Positions 45,434 through 56,106 are shown, counted from the first letter of the stretch. The stretch: DNA of 64,000 nucleotides from Caballeronia temeraria (GCF_001544795.2 NZ_FCOI02000001.1:62001-126000), one strand, 5' to 3'. Notes: generated by a model not told the origin, from the sequence alone. Translations and numbers: made by a program.

Positions 45434-47221
45434 TTGGCGGGGCGTTCGTCTGATCCGCTGCGCGCGTGGCGCGTAAAGCCGCGAGCCGTGAGCCGCTGGC
45501 CGGCTCTGTTCGTCGCGTTCATCGCGTTCGGCTTTGCCGCGCCCGCTTTCGCCAAGTACGACATCGACATCGATGCGCCGCGCAGCGTCAAGAAGCTGCT
45601 GAAGGAGAACCTCGACATCTCCCGCTTCGCCAAGCGCGACGACGTGAGCGACGACCAGTTCCAGTTCCTCGTCACCGCGACGCCGAAAGACGTGCGCGAT
45701 CTCGTCTCGACGGAAGGCTATTTCACGCCCGTCGTGCGCACCGACGTCACGACCGTCGACGACAAACGCAACGTCAAGGTAAGCGTCGATCCCGGTCCGC
45801 GCACGATGGTTGCCTCCGTGCAACTGCATTTCACGGGCGCGGTGACGACCGAAGATCGCGCGCAGGAAAACGCGGCGCGTTTCGCTTTTTCGGTCAGCGA
45901 AGGCGATCCTTTCACGCAAAGCGGCTGGGACGACGCGAAGAACGCCGCGCTCAGGGCGTTGCAGTCCAAGCGCTATCTCGGCGCGAAGATCGTGCGCTCG
46001 CAGGCGCGCATCAATCCGCGCGCGCATCTGGCCGATCTCTCCGTGACGTTCGACAGCGGCCCGACCTTCACGCTCGGCAAGCTCGATGTGAGCGGCCCGA
46101 AGCGCTATCCGGCGTGGATCATCGATCATGTGAATCCGATCCGCGAAGGCGAGATCTACGACGCCGCGCGCCTGAACGAGCTGCAGCGCCAGATCCAGAA
46201 CACGCCGTATTACGCGAGCGTGGCCATCGACGCGGACAGCGACGTCAACAAGCCGATCGAGACGCCGCTGCACGTGAAGGTCAGCGAATATCCGTACAAC
46301 AGCATCCGCTACGGCGTGGGCTACGCGACGGACACGGGCTTTCACATCCAGGGCGCGTACAGCTATCTCAACACGTTCAACGCGGCGTATCCGTTCACGA
46401 TCTCCGGGCGGCTCGATCAGACGCAGCAGTACGGCCGCGTGCAGCTCGCGATGCCGCCGGATTCGCACGGCTGGGTCAACGCGATATTCGGCTCGTACAC
46501 GATCACCGATGTATCGAGCACGAACATCTACAGCGCGCGCGTCGGCGTGCAGCGTTCGCGCTCGCGTCAGAACATCGACACGACGTATTCGCTGACTTTT
46601 TACGACGACCGCCTGACGCAGAACGAGCCGAATCCGTCGACGGCGCGCGCGCTCGTGCCCGCGTGGAGCTGGGTGCGCCGCGACGTCGACGATCCGCTGT
46701 TCCCGCGCCGCGGCAACATCATCCGCGCGGAGGCGGGCTTCGCCGTCAAGAACGTGATGGCCGATCAGACCTTCGCGCGTCTCTACACCAACGCGCTGCA
46801 ATATGTGCCGCTCGGCAAGAACGATCTGCTCGTGTTTCGCGCGGAGTTCGGCGGCGTGTTCACGAGCGGGCCGTCGAGCGGCGTGCCGGCATCGCTCCTG
46901 TTCCGCGCGGGCGGCGCGAACTCGGTGCGCGGCTATAGCTATCTGAGTATTGGCAACAATGTCGCTGGCTCGATCCTGCCGACCAAATACATGGTGACGG
47001 GCAGCAGCGAATATCAGCACTGGTTCACGCACGACTGGGGCGGCGCGATGTTCTTCGACATCGGCACCGCGACCGACACCTGGAGCGAGCGCGTGTTCGA
47101 GCCGGGCGTCGGCGTCGGCGTGCGCTGGCGCAGTCCGGTCGGCCCGGTCAACGTCGACCTGGCGTATGGACTGAAGAACAAGAGCATCAAACCGTATCTG
47201 ACGCTCGGCATCGCGTTCTGA
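45434..47221 (+). CDS. tamA: TamA, BamA-family outer membrane translocation/assembly protein
   Basis: This 595-residue Omp85 protein has a signal peptide (LFVAFIAFGFAAPAFA), about three POTRA-like repeats between residues 30 and 270 (FTLGKLDVSGPKRYPAWII is one) and a 16-strand barrel. The barrel carries the VRGYSY lid motif (FRAGGANSVRGYSYLSIG) and ends YLTLGIAF. The start is TTG at 45434: a strong GGAGGT lies 5 bases before it, and no ATG is in frame before the signal peptide. It works with TamB, encoded 32 bases downstream, in outer-membrane protein or lipid transport. Confidence 0.92.
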   Translation: MAGRSSDPLRAWRVKPRAVSRWPALFVAFIAFGFAAPAFAKYDIDIDAPRSVKKLLKENLDISRFAKRDDVSDDQFQFLVTATPKDVRDLVSTEGYFTPVVRTDVTTVDDKRNVKVSVDPGPRTMVASVQLHFTGAVTTEDRAQENAARFAFSVSEGDPFTQSGWDDAKNAALRALQSKRYLGAKIVRSQARINPRAHLADLSVTFDSGPTFTLGKLDVSGPKRYPAWIIDHVNPIREGEIYDAARLNELQRQIQNTPYYASVAIDADSDVNKPIETPLHVKVSEYPYNSIRYGVGYATDTGFHIQGAYSYLNTFNAAYPFTISGRLDQTQQYGRVQLAMPPDSHGWVNAIFGSYTITDVSSTNIYSARVGVQRSRSRQNIDTTYSLTFYDDRLTQNEPNPSTARALVPAWSWVRRDVDDPLFPRRGNIIRAEAGFAVKNVMADQTFARLYTNALQYVPLGKNDLLVFRAEFGGVFTSGPSSGVPASLLFRAGGANSVRGYSYLSIGNNVAGSILPTKYMVTGSSEYQHWFTHDWGGAMFFDIGTATDTWSERVFEPGVGVGVRWRSPVGPVNVDLAYGLKNKSIKPYLTLGIAF

Positions 47222-47253
47222 TGCGCGAGAAGAATGAAGGACATTGAATCGGC

Positions 47254-50200
47254 ATGACGGACCCGACCAAGCAGGCGGACGCTGAAGCACCGCCGCCCGG
47301 CAACGCCGGCGGCGACGACGGCGGCGCGAAAAAAACGCCGAAGCGCAGAAGCGGCTGGCGCCGTCTCGCGCGCTGGATCGGCGTGCTCGTGCTCGTCGTC
47401 GTGCTGATTATCGGGATCGCGGTCGGCACGGTCTTCTATGTGCTGACGACCGAGCGCGGCACGCGCTACGCGTGGGACGCGGCGACGTCGCTGCTCAAAG
47501 GGCAGCTGAGCGGCAAGCTCGACGGCGGCGCGATCGCGACCGGCCTGCAACTGCGCGACGTGCACTGGAAAGACGGCAAGGGCACGGACATCGCGGTCGA
47601 CAGCGTTTCCGGGCGCTGGGCGCTCACGCGCGAGCCGCTGCGCTTCACCATCGACTATCTGCATGTCGGGACCGTCGATGCGCGCATCGCGCCGTCGACC
47701 GAGCCGAGCAAGAAAACGGAGCTGCCGAAGGAGCTGCGCATTCCGATTCAGCTCGCGATCAACGATCTTTCCCTCGAAAAACTGCGTCTGCATCAGGGCA
47801 CGACGACGACCGAATTCTCGCGCCTGCTCTTCAATGGCCGAAGCGACGGACAGCATCACGAAGCGACGGTCCAGCGGCTCGACACGCCGTTCGGCTCGGT
47901 GACGGCATCGGCGAAACTCGACGGCGGCGCGCGTCCGTTCCCGCTCTCCGGCGACGCGGGCTATTCGGGCAAGGTCAACAACGAAACGGTGAACGTGAGC
48001 GCACGGCTGTCCGGATCGCTCGAAGACCTGATCGCGGACGTCGACGCGAGCGGCATGAAACTCACCGGGAAGGCGCACGTAGAGGCGTTGCCGTTCGCGG
48101 ACGTGCCGCTGAAATCGGCGCTCGTCACGTTCGATCACGTGAATCCGCAGGCCTTCAGCGCGGGCGCGCCCGAAGCCGATCTCGCGGTGCGCGCGGAAGT
48201 GAAGCCCGTCGAAGGCGCGGACCCGAAGGCGTTCGTCGTCGCCGGGCCGGTGTCGATCGTGAACGCGAAGCCCGGTTCCATCGACAAGAAGCTGCTGCCG
48301 CTCATCGATGCGCACGCGAACGTGCGGCTCGACGCTGCCGAGCAAAGCATCACCGATCTGAACGTGCGGCTCTTGAAGAACGCGACCGTGACGGGCGGCG
48401 GCGCGCTCAAGGGCGGCAAGGGCAAGTTCGACCTGAAAGTGGCGAAGCTCGATCTGAACGCGATCGAACCGACTCTGCGCCCGACGGACTTCGCCGGTCC
48501 GGTCAGCATCGAGCTGGATGGCGACACGCAGCGCATCGCCGCCGATCTGAACGATCCGAAAGCCGCGATCCGCGCGCAAGCCAAGGTGAAGCTCGATCCG
48601 AAGCAGACCACGCTCGACGATGTGAAACTCACGGTCGGCAAGGGCCGCGTCGAGGCGAGCGGCGTGCTGAAGAAGGACGCCAATTCGAGCTACGACGTCA
48701 AGGCGAAAATCGTCGACTTCAATCCGCTGCTGCTGCAACAGCAGTTGATCGCGCAAAAACCCGCGCCGGTGAAGAAGGGCGCGACGTCCGCGAGCAAGCC
48801 CGCCGCGCCGCCGCGCGTGGTGGAGGCGCGCGTGAACGGCACGCTGGCTGCATCGGGCCAGCTCGCGCCGACGCTCACGACCAAGGCGACCTTCAAGCTC
48901 ACCGACAGCATGTACGACAATCTGCCGCTGACGGGCGAAGGCACCGTGCAGGTCGCGGGCACGCGTCTGTTGCCGAGCAAGGCGTCGCTGTCGGTGGCGG
49001 GCAACGACGTCGATCTGAACGGCAGCTTCGGCGCGCCCGGCGACCGGCTGCGCTTCAAGGTCGATGCGCCCGCGCTCGAACGGCTCGGCTTCGGCATCAC
49101 GGGCAAGGTGAAAGCGGACGGCGATCTGACCGGTTCCATCGCACATCCGAACGTCGCGGCGAACTATCAGGCCGATGGCGTCGTGTTCGGCGCGAATCGG
49201 CTCGGCCACGCGGAAGGCCACGCCGATATCCGCGACGGCGCGAACGGCGCGCTCGTCTTCACGCTGAAGGCGCGCGATGCGAGCACGGAAGGCATCGACA
49301 TCGCGAGCCTCGACGCGAATCTGAACGGCACGCGCGCGCATCACACGCTGGACGTCACGGCGACCGGCAAAGTGCGCGGCCAGCCGGTGAATCTCGCGCT
49401 CGGCGCGAACGGCAAGTTCACCGACGCGCCCGACGGTCCGCACTGGGACGGCGCGATCACGAAGCTGTCGAACAAGGGCACGCCGTCGCTGAATCTCGAA
49501 TCGCCGCTCTCGGTGAGTTACGGGCCGAAGCGTCTCGTGCTCGGCGCGACGCGGCTCGTCGCGGAAGGCGCCGTGCTGAATCTGAAATCGTTCGCGATGG
49601 AAAACGGCCGCGTGCAATCGGCGGGCACGCTCACGAATCTGTCGGTGCCGCATCTGCTGGACGTGCGCCAGGAACTGACGGGCGAAGAGCCGCCGATCCG
49701 CACCGATCTCGTCTTCGACGGCGACTGGAACTTCACGCTCGGCGCGACCGCGACCGGCTACGCGCAGATCAAGCGCCGCAGCGGCGACGTGACGATCGAC
49801 GGCACGCGCGGCCTGTCGGCGCTCGGCATCACGGATATTGCCGCGCGCGCGGACTTCACCAACGGCAACCGGCTGAACGCGTCGCTGCATGCGCAGGCGA
49901 GCCGCATCGGCGTGATCGACGCGAACGTGCACACGCCGCTCGTCAATCGCGACGGCATGCTCACGATCGACGACAACGCGCCGCTCACCGGCGGCATCGA
50001 CGCGAACATTCCCGAGCTGCGCACGACGGGCGGCCTGCTCGGCGCGAACTATCTGCTCGGCGGCAAAATCGCGCTGAAGCTCGTGATCGCGGGCATCGTC
50101 GCGAAACCGAATCTGTCGGGCTCGCTCACCGGCGACAACATTTCCGCGACGGTCGTCGATCAGGGCGTGCAACTGAAGGACGGCATCATCCGCATCGCGC

Positions 50201-51381
50201 TGTCGGAGAATCTGGTGGACTTCCAGCGCGTCGAGTTTCATGGCGCGAGCGGCACGCTGCGCGCGACCGGCAAGGTGCGGCTCGACCAGCAGCAGCCCGA
50301 TCTGACCGCGAACATCATCGCGGACAAGCTGGAGCTGTTCGCGTCGCCGGATCGCGAGCTGATGCTGTCCGGCAGCGCGACGATCGCGAACGCGGGCTTG
50401 CAGGGCGGCATGGCGATCGACGGCAAGTTCACGGTGGATCACGCGCTCATCGATCTGCCGGAATCGTCCGCGCCATCTCTCGGCGACGATGTCGTCATCG
50501 AGCGCCCCGACGGCACGATCAAGGGCGAGAACCAGTCGATCACGGCGAAAACCGAAAAGCCCGTCGGGCCGTTCACGCCGCGCGCGAATATCGAGATCAA
50601 TCTGGGGCAGAAATTCCGCTTCAAGGGCGCGGGCGCGGACCTCGGCCTCGCAGGCACGATCACGGCGATGAGCGCGCCGAACATGCCGCTGCGCGCGGTC
50701 GGCAACGTGCGCGTGACGACGCCGGGTTCGTCGTACACGGCGTTCGGGCGCAAGCTGAATATCGAGAACGGCTTCTTCACGTTCAACGGTCCGGTGGCGA
50801 ATCCCGGCCTCAATATTCTGGCGATGCGGCGCAATCAGGAAGTGGAGGCCGGCGTGCAGGTGACGGGCACCGTGCAGGCGCCGGTCGCCAAGCTGATTTC
50901 CGAGCCGAGCGTGCCCGACAACGAAAAGCTCTCGTGGCTGCTGTTCGGCCACGGCACGGATCAGGGCAACAACGTCGGCCAGCAGAGCGCGATGACGAGC
51001 GCGCTGGCGCTGCTCGGCAGCCAGGGCGGGGCGAAGATCGCGCGCACGGTCGGGCTGGACGAATTCACCGTTGGGTCGAGCGAAGTGGGGCTGACCGATC
51101 CGCAGGTCGTGCTGCTGTCGAAGGCGATCAACGAGCGGCTCGTGATCGGCTATGAGCAAGGCCTGCAATCGGCGAGCAACGCGGTCAAGGCAACGCTCAA
51201 CCTCTCGCGATACTGGGCCTTCACGGTGTACGGCGGGACGTATCAGGGCGTCGATCTGTCCTATACGCGGCGCTTCAATTCGTGGGCGCGATTGTGGTCG
51301 TCGTCAGCGTCGGCGGCGCGGGCTTCGGCTGCCGATTCGGCGTCGGCGCCGGCGGAGTCATCGTTGCCGGACGCGGACTGA
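47254..51381 (+). CDS. tamB: TamB, translocation and assembly module inner-membrane subunit
   Basis: This 1375-residue AsmA-like protein has an N-terminal cytoplasmic basic segment, one transmembrane helix (about 42-64) and a very long beta-helical periplasmic region. The C-terminal DUF490 (TamB_C) domain spans roughly the last 350 residues and ends with GRDW-like barrel-docking sequence. LSWLLFGHGTDQGNN and YTRRFNSWARLWSS are typical C-terminal blocks. It bridges the periplasm to TamA and is thought to move phospholipid or assist OMP assembly. Length is in the family range. Confidence 0.92.
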   Translation: MTDPTKQADAEAPPPGNAGGDDGGAKKTPKRRSGWRRLARWIGVLVLVVVLIIGIAVGTVFYVLTTERGTRYAWDAATSLLKGQLSGKLDGGAIATGLQLRDVHWKDGKGTDIAVDSVSGRWALTREPLRFTIDYLHVGTVDARIAPSTEPSKKTELPKELRIPIQLAINDLSLEKLRLHQGTTTTEFSRLLFNGRSDGQHHEATVQRLDTPFGSVTASAKLDGGARPFPLSGDAGYSGKVNNETVNVSARLSGSLEDLIADVDASGMKLTGKAHVEALPFADVPLKSALVTFDHVNPQAFSAGAPEADLAVRAEVKPVEGADPKAFVVAGPVSIVNAKPGSIDKKLLPLIDAHANVRLDAAEQSITDLNVRLLKNATVTGGGALKGGKGKFDLKVAKLDLNAIEPTLRPTDFAGPVSIELDGDTQRIAADLNDPKAAIRAQAKVKLDPKQTTLDDVKLTVGKGRVEASGVLKKDANSSYDVKAKIVDFNPLLLQQQLIAQKPAPVKKGATSASKPAAPPRVVEARVNGTLAASGQLAPTLTTKATFKLTDSMYDNLPLTGEGTVQVAGTRLLPSKASLSVAGNDVDLNGSFGAPGDRLRFKVDAPALERLGFGITGKVKADGDLTGSIAHPNVAANYQADGVVFGANRLGHAEGHADIRDGANGALVFTLKARDASTEGIDIASLDANLNGTRAHHTLDVTATGKVRGQPVNLALGANGKFTDAPDGPHWDGAITKLSNKGTPSLNLESPLSVSYGPKRLVLGATRLVAEGAVLNLKSFAMENGRVQSAGTLTNLSVPHLLDVRQELTGEEPPIRTDLVFDGDWNFTLGATATGYAQIKRRSGDVTIDGTRGLSALGITDIAARADFTNGNRLNASLHAQASRIGVIDANVHTPLVNRDGMLTIDDNAPLTGGIDANIPELRTTGGLLGANYLLGGKIALKLVIAGIVAKPNLSGSLTGDNISATVVDQGVQLKDGIIRIALSENLVDFQRVEFHGASGTLRATGKVRLDQQQPDLTANIIADKLELFASPDRELMLSGSATIANAGLQGGMAIDGKFTVDHALIDLPESSAPSLGDDVVIERPDGTIKGENQSITAKTEKPVGPFTPRANIEINLGQKFRFKGAGADLGLAGTITAMSAPNMPLRAVGNVRVTTPGSSYTAFGRKLNIENGFFTFNGPVANPGLNILAMRRNQEVEAGVQVTGTVQAPVAKLISEPSVPDNEKLSWLLFGHGTDQGNNVGQQSAMTSALALLGSQGGAKIARTVGLDEFTVGSSEVGLTDPQVVLLSKAINERLVIGYEQGLQSASNAVKATLNLSRYWAFTVYGGTYQGVDLSYTRRFNSWARLWSSSASAARASAADSASAPAESSLPDAD

Positions 51382-51397
51382 CATCGGCAGCATAAAC

Positions 51398-51429
51398 AAA
51401 AAGGGCACGCGAATTTCGCGTGCCCTTTT
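51398..51429. terminator. Bidirectional terminator between tamB and metG
   Basis: A nearly perfect palindrome, AAAAGGGCACGCGAA / TTTCGCGTGCCCTTTT, has T-runs on both strands. It ends tamB and metG, which converge here. Confidence 0.92.
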
Positions 51430-51449
51430 GCATGTGCGATCCGCCTTGC

Positions 51450-53573
51450 TTACTTCACGCGCATGCCCGGCTTCGCGCCGCTGTGCGGCTCGAGAATGTA
51501 GAGGCCCGGTTCGGCCTTTTCATCCGTGGCCGATGCCGCGAGCACCATTCCTTCGGACAGACCGAACTTCATCTTGCGCGGCGCGAGATTGACGACCATC
51601 ACCGTCAGCTTGCCGATCAGATCCTGCGGCTGATACGCCGACTTGATGCCCGAGAACACGTTGCGCGTCTTTTCTTCGCCGACATCGAGCGTGAGTTGCA
51701 GCAGCTTGTCGGAGCCTTCGACGGCCTTGCAGTCGACGATCTTCGCGATACGCAGATCGACCTTCGCGAAGTCATCGATCGAGATCACGCCGGCTTCTTC
51801 CTCTTTCTTCGCAGGCGCTTTCGCCGCGGCCTTTGCGGGAGCCGCTGCCGTTTCCGCGGCCGGCGCGAGCGATTCGCGATTCGCGGCCAGCAAGGCTTCG
51901 ATCTGCTTCGGATCGACGCGCGTCGTCAGATGCTTGTACGCGTTGATCGCATTCGCCGACGACAGCGGCTTCGCGGCATCGGCCCAGACGAGCGGCGCGA
52001 TGCCGAGGAACGCTTCCACCGATTCCACGAGCTTCGGCAGCACCGGCTTCAACGCGAGCGACAGCAGGCGAAACGCTTCGAGGCTCACGCTGCAGGTTTC
52101 ATGCAGCGCGACGGCGTTCGCCGGATCCTTGGCCTGTTCCCACGGCTTCGCGGTATCGACGTAGGCGTTGACGGCATCGGCCAGTTCCATCGTCGTGCGC
52201 AGCGCGCGGCCGAATTCGCGCGACTCGTAGAAGCCGGCGATCTGCGGAACGGCCGAGCGCAGTTGCGCGATGAGCGGATGATGCATCGCGCTGTCCTGCA
52301 CGCGGCCATCGAAACGCTTGATGAGAAAGCCCGCCGCGCGGCTCGCGATGTTCACGTACTTGCCGACGAGATCGCTGTTCACGCGCGCCTGGAAGTCCTC
52401 CAGATTCAGGTCGATGTCTTCCATCGTGCTGTTGAGCTTCGCCGCGAAGTAGTAGCGCAGCCACTCGGGGTTGATGCCCGTGTCGATCACGCTCTGCGCG
52501 GTGATGAACGTGCCGCGCGATTTCGACATCTTCGCGCCGTCGACGGTGAGAAAGCCGTGCGCGAACACGTTCGTCGGCGTGCGATGACCGGAGAATTCGA
52601 GCATGGCCGGCCAGAACAGCGTGTGGAAATACAGGATGTCCTTGCCGATGAAGTGATACTGCTCGGCCTTCGAGCCGGGCTTGACCCATTCACCGAAATT
52701 CACGCCGATGCGCTCCGCGAGATTCTTGAAGCTCGCGTAATAGCCGACCGGGGCATCGACCCACACGTAGAAGTACTTGCCCGGCGCGCCGGGGATTTCG
52801 AAGCCGAAGTAGGGCGCGTCGCGCGAGATGTCCCAGTCGGCGAGTTTGGCGTCGCCCTTGTCGCCGAGCCATTCGCGCATCTTGTTGGTGGCTTCGGGCT
52901 GCGCGAGGCCGCTCACCCAGCCGCGCAGGAATTCCTCGCAGCGCGGGTCGGAGAGCTTGAAGAAATAGTGCGTCGACGTCTTGCGGATGGGCGTCGCGCC
53001 CGAGACGACCGAATACGGGTTGACGAGTTCGGTCGGCTGATAGGTCGAGCCGCAGACTTCGCAGTTGTCGCCGTACTGGTCTTTCGCGCCGCACTTCGGG
53101 CACTGGCCCTTGATGAAACGGTCCGGCAGGAACATTTCCTTGACCGGGTCGTAGGCCTGCTCGATGTCGCGCGCCTCGATCAGGCCCGCCTGCTGCAGCG
53201 CGCCGTAGATCGTGTTGCAGAGGACGCGGTTTTCCTCGGCATCGGTCGAATAGTAGTTGTCGAATGAAATGCCGAAGCTGTCGAAGTCGCGCTTGTGCTC
53301 TTTCCACACGCGCTCGATCAGCGCTTTCGGCGTGATGCCTTCCTTCTCGGCGCGCAGCATGATCGGCGTGCCGTGGGTGTCGTCCGCGCCGACGTAGTAG
53401 ACCTCGTGGCCATGCATTCGCAGCGTCCGAACCCAGATATCCGTCTGAATGTACTCGACCATATGGCCGATATGAATCTGACCGTTCGCATACGGCAACG
53501 CGGACGTGACGAGGATCTGGCGGCGGCCGCTTTCGTTGGTGAAGGCGGCGGAGGCTGGAATCGGTGCTGACAT
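51450..53573 (-). CDS. metG: Methionyl-tRNA synthetase
   Basis: This 707-residue class I aminoacyl-tRNA synthetase has the HIGH motif in [17 protein letters not shown], a zinc-binding four-cysteine knuckle CPKCG-x8-CEVCG and [10 protein letters not shown]. The last 110 residues are a Trbp111/EMAP-type OB-fold tRNA-binding domain ([20 protein letters not shown]). A low-complexity Ala/Lys linker precedes it. The start at 53573 ([18 protein letters not shown]) is upstream of the catalytic core; the frame stays open to 53699 without family features. Confidence 0.95.
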   Translation of the reverse strand: MSAPIPASAAFTNESGRRQILVTSALPYANGQIHIGHMVEYIQTDIWVRTLRMHGHEVYYVGADDTHGTPIMLRAEKEGITPKALIERVWKEHKRDFDSFGISFDNYYSTDAEENRVLCNTIYGALQQAGLIEARDIEQAYDPVKEMFLPDRFIKGQCPKCGAKDQYGDNCEVCGSTYQPTELVNPYSVVSGATPIRKTSTHYFFKLSDPRCEEFLRGWVSGLAQPEATNKMREWLGDKGDAKLADWDISRDAPYFGFEIPGAPGKYFYVWVDAPVGYYASFKNLAERIGVNFGEWVKPGSKAEQYHFIGKDILYFHTLFWPAMLEFSGHRTPTNVFAHGFLTVDGAKMSKSRGTFITAQSVIDTGINPEWLRYYFAAKLNSTMEDIDLNLEDFQARVNSDLVGKYVNIASRAAGFLIKRFDGRVQDSAMHHPLIAQLRSAVPQIAGFYESREFGRALRTTMELADAVNAYVDTAKPWEQAKDPANAVALHETCSVSLEAFRLLSLALKPVLPKLVESVEAFLGIAPLVWADAAKPLSSANAINAYKHLTTRVDPKQIEALLAANRESLAPAAETAAAPAKAAAKAPAKKEEEAGVISIDDFAKVDLRIAKIVDCKAVEGSDKLLQLTLDVGEEKTRNVFSGIKSAYQPQDLIGKLTVMVVNLAPRKMKFGLSEGMVLAASATDEKAEPGLYILEPHSGAKPGMRVK

Positions 53574-53761
53574 AAAGGCGCGGCCCGGTGGGAGTGCTTG
53601 GGGTTGTGAAAAAACGCGGAGTTCGATTTTAGCAGGGCGGGGAAAGGCGGGCGGAGTCGGCGGGGGATGACTCGAATTGCTGCTCACGTGCAACGCCAAA
53701 ATGCATCAAATAAGTTGCATTTTTCATTTGGCGCGAGCTCACGCGACCTCTCAACGTGCAC

Positions 53762-53869
53762 ATGCCTCAGGTAGACCGTCGGCTCGACCCGCGTTATTCG
53801 TCGAAGCTGGAAGCAATGGAAGCGGCGTTCCGCTCGCTCGGCAAGCGGCTGAATATCTCGATCGCCTGA
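53762..53869 (+). CDS. Possible small ORF, 35 residues
   Basis: ATG to TGA gives a 35-residue peptide beginning MPQVDRRLDPRYSSKLEAME and ending GKRLNISIA. Codon choice is GC-biased and the peptide is amphipathic and charged, so it could be a real microprotein or a gene relic. There is no Shine-Dalgarno sequence in the ten bases before the ATG and no recognised family. I list it because it lies alone in a 526-base gap. Confidence 0.2.
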   Translation: MPQVDRRLDPRYSSKLEAMEAAFRSLGKRLNISIA

Positions 53870-53893
53870 AGCGCGAAGGGCAAAACCACGCGC

Positions 53894-53924
53894 CAAAAAA
53901 AACCGGGGTCCAATCGGGCCCCGG
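53894..53924 (-). terminator. Terminator downstream of the OmpA-domain gene
   Basis: On the minus strand CCGGGG, a 10-base loop and CCCCGG are followed by eight Ts. It is about 175 bases after the stop of the OmpA-domain gene, implying a long 3' untranslated region. Confidence 0.75.
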
Positions 53925-54099
53925 AGCAACAACGACAAGAGGAGAATGGCAGGTGATGGCATCGCCATCCACCTACCGTAAAGACAGACAGCGGCGCTGC
54001 GTCCAAGTTTCAAATTTTTTTCAGACCACTGAACGCCGCCTGTCCCGCGCCTCCGCCGTCACCCGTGCGACGGCGGTTTCTCCTTTCAAATCAGACGCT

Positions 54100-54756
54100 T
54101 TACTGCACTTGACCCGGCTGCGCAGTGGCGCGCAGATAGATTTCCACGCGACGATTCTGTGCGCGGCCGGCTTCCGTCGAGTTGTCGGCGATCGGCTGGG
54201 TCTGACCCATGCCCGATGCCGCCAGACGCTGCCCCGCCACGCCGTGCGTCGCGATGTACGACGTCACGCTCTGCGCGCGGTTTTGCGACAGCGTCTGGTT
54301 GTAAGCCGCCTGGCCAGTGTTATCCGTATGGCCGACGACGCTCGCGATCAGCTCCGGATGCTGCTGCATCGTCTGCGTGACCGAGTTCAGCACCGGATCG
54401 AACGACGGCTTGATCGCGTAGCTGTTCGTATCGAACGAAATGGAGTTCGGAATGTTCACCTTGAGCGAGCCGTCCTGCTGCTCCGTCACTTGCGTGCCCG
54501 TGCCCTTCGAGTCGCCCGAAATCTTGCTCTTGATCGACTGCCAGTTGTAGCCGACGATGCCGCCCGTCGCCGCGCCGGCCGCCGCGCCGATCGCCGCGCC
54601 CTTGCCGCCGCCGAAGATCGCGCCGATCGCCGCGCCGGTTGCCGCGCCCGCGCCGGTGCCGACTGCGGCGTTGGTGCCCTGCTGCGTTTGACAGCCGGCG
54701 AGGAGTGCGCCCACCAGGGCAACGACGGACAGGCGGGTCATCAACTTAGTATTCAT
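54100..54756 (-). CDS. OmpA-domain lipoprotein with glycine-zipper region
   Basis: This 218-residue protein starts with a lipoprotein signal (MNTKLMTRLSVVALVGALLAGC, lipobox Cys22 within LAGC). A glycine-zipper segment (about 30-75, with repeated GAAIGA and GAAAGA) follows. The C-terminal OmpA-like peptidoglycan-binding domain contains SISFDTNSYAIKP, VGHTDNTGQAAYN and NRRVEIYL. It would be anchored in the outer membrane and bind peptidoglycan non-covalently. The relatives YiaD and Pal-like proteins have the same order. A ribosome binding site AAGGAG precedes the ATG. It is divergent from apbC. Confidence 0.88.
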   Translation of the reverse strand: MNTKLMTRLSVVALVGALLAGCQTQQGTNAAVGTGAGAATGAAIGAIFGGGKGAAIGAAAGAATGGIVGYNWQSIKSKISGDSKGTGTQVTEQQDGSLKVNIPNSISFDTNSYAIKPSFDPVLNSVTQTMQQHPELIASVVGHTDNTGQAAYNQTLSQNRAQSVTSYIATHGVAGQRLAASGMGQTQPIADNSTEAGRAQNRRVEIYLRATAQPGQVQ

Positions 54757-55017
54757 GTTCGAGCTCCTTGATTCAACAAGCGTTCGGCGCATGGGCCGAC
54801 AGTGCGAAAGGGTCTTCGGACGAGCCTCCGGACGACCCTCTACAATAATGAGAAAGGTGCCCGGTTGCCCGATGCGATGCGTCCCCGGAAAGATTTGCAG
54901 CGGGATAGTGCAATGCGTACGCGTCGCGCGCAACGGTGCTAACAATTACTTTCAATTTCCTCAGTCTGTTGCCACGGCGCCGCTGGCCTTTAGCAACTAC
55001 CGTTCCATGGAGTTTCG

Positions 55018-56106
55018 ATGAGCATTGACCGCGCGACGATCGACATCGCCCTCGCAACACTGACCGATCCGAACACCAACCGCAAGTTCGTCGATCTGAA
55101 AAGCATCCGCAACGTGTCCGTCGACGGCGCGAACGTCGCGGTGAGCGTCGTGCTCGGCTATCCGGCGAAAAGCCAGTTCGGCGCGATTCGCGAGCTCGTG
55201 GAAGGCGCGCTGCGCCGGATTCCCGGCGTCGCGAACGTGACCGTGGACGTGTCGTCGCAGGTCGTCGCGCACGCCGTGCAGCGCGGCGTGAAGCTGCTGC
55301 CGAACGTCAAGAACATCATCGCGGTGGCGTCGGGCAAAGGCGGCGTCGGCAAGAGCACGACCGCCGCGAATCTCGCCCTCGCGCTCGCGGCGGAAGGCGC
55401 GTCGGTCGGCATGCTGGACGCGGATATTTACGGTCCCTCGCTGCCGATGATGCTCGGCATCACCGGCCGTCCCGAATCGCCCGACAACCAGACGATGAAC
55501 CCGCTCGAAGGCCACGGCATTCAGGCGAATTCCATCGGCTTTCTGATCGAGCAGGACAACCCGATGGTCTGGCGCGGCCCGATGGTCACATCGGCGCTCG
55601 AGCAATTGCTGCGTCAGACCAACTGGAAGGATCTCGATTATCTCGTCGTCGACATGCCGCCGGGCACGGGCGACATCCAGCTCACGCTGTCGCAGAAAGT
55701 GCCGGTGACGGGCGCGGTGATCGTCACGACGCCGCAGGACATCGCGCTGCTGGATGCGAAGAAGGGCTTGAAGATGTTCGAAAAGGTCGGCATTCCGATT
55801 CTCGGCATCGTCGAGAACATGAGCACGCATATCTGCTCGAACTGCGGCCACGAAGAGCACATCTTCGGCGCGGGCGGCGGCGAGCGCATGGCGAAGGAAT
55901 ACGGCGTCGAGATTCTCGGACAATTGCCGCTGGATATCGCCATTCGCGAGCGCACCGACGCGGGCCAGCCGACCGTCGTGTCGGAGCCGGAAAGCCGCAT
56001 CGCCGAGACGTATCGTGCGATCGCGCGCCGCGTCGCGATTTCGGTTGCCGAGCGTCAGCGCGACATGACGTCGAAGTTTCCGAGCATCGTCGTGCAGAAC
56101 ACCTGA
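55018..56106 (+). CDS. apbC: Iron-sulfur cluster carrier protein ApbC/Mrp
   Basis: This 362-residue protein has an N-terminal MIP18/DUF59 domain (about 1-80) and a P-loop Mrp/NBP35 ATPase domain. The ATPase Walker A is SGKGGVGKSTTAANL near residues 103-117, and a CxxC cluster-binding motif occurs in HICSNCGHEEHIFG. It carries and transfers [4Fe-4S] clusters. In many proteobacteria it is divergent from metG; here the OmpA-domain gene sits between. The start at 55018 follows the conserved family N-terminus. Confidence 0.93.
   Translation: MSIDRATIDIALATLTDPNTNRKFVDLKSIRNVSVDGANVAVSVVLGYPAKSQFGAIRELVEGALRRIPGVANVTVDVSSQVVAHAVQRGVKLLPNVKNIIAVASGKGGVGKSTTAANLALALAAEGASVGMLDADIYGPSLPMMLGITGRPESPDNQTMNPLEGHGIQANSIGFLIEQDNPMVWRGPMVTSALEQLLRQTNWKDLDYLVVDMPPGTGDIQLTLSQKVPVTGAVIVTTPQDIALLDAKKGLKMFEKVGIPILGIVENMSTHICSNCGHEEHIFGAGGGERMAKEYGVEILGQLPLDIAIRERTDAGQPTVVSEPESRIAETYRAIARRVAISVAERQRDMTSKFPSIVVQNT

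Larger units (their letters stand above)
53574..54099. other. Intergenic region between metG and the OmpA-domain lipoprotein gene
   Basis: This is 526 bases. It contains a weak 35-codon plus-strand frame (53762-53869), a minus-strand terminator (53894-53924) and a GC-rich hairpin CCGCCGTC / GACGGCGG near 54055-54080. Base composition is mixed and includes A-rich stretches. No RNA family was recognised. The metG promoter should lie in its left part, but I could not define one. Confidence 0.4.

Noticed and set aside
47014..51168. A 1384-codon open frame antisense to tamA/tamB
   Set aside because: It mirrors tamB codon by codon. It is Arg/His/Ala-rich without domains, a standard by-product of GC-rich third positions on the opposite strand.
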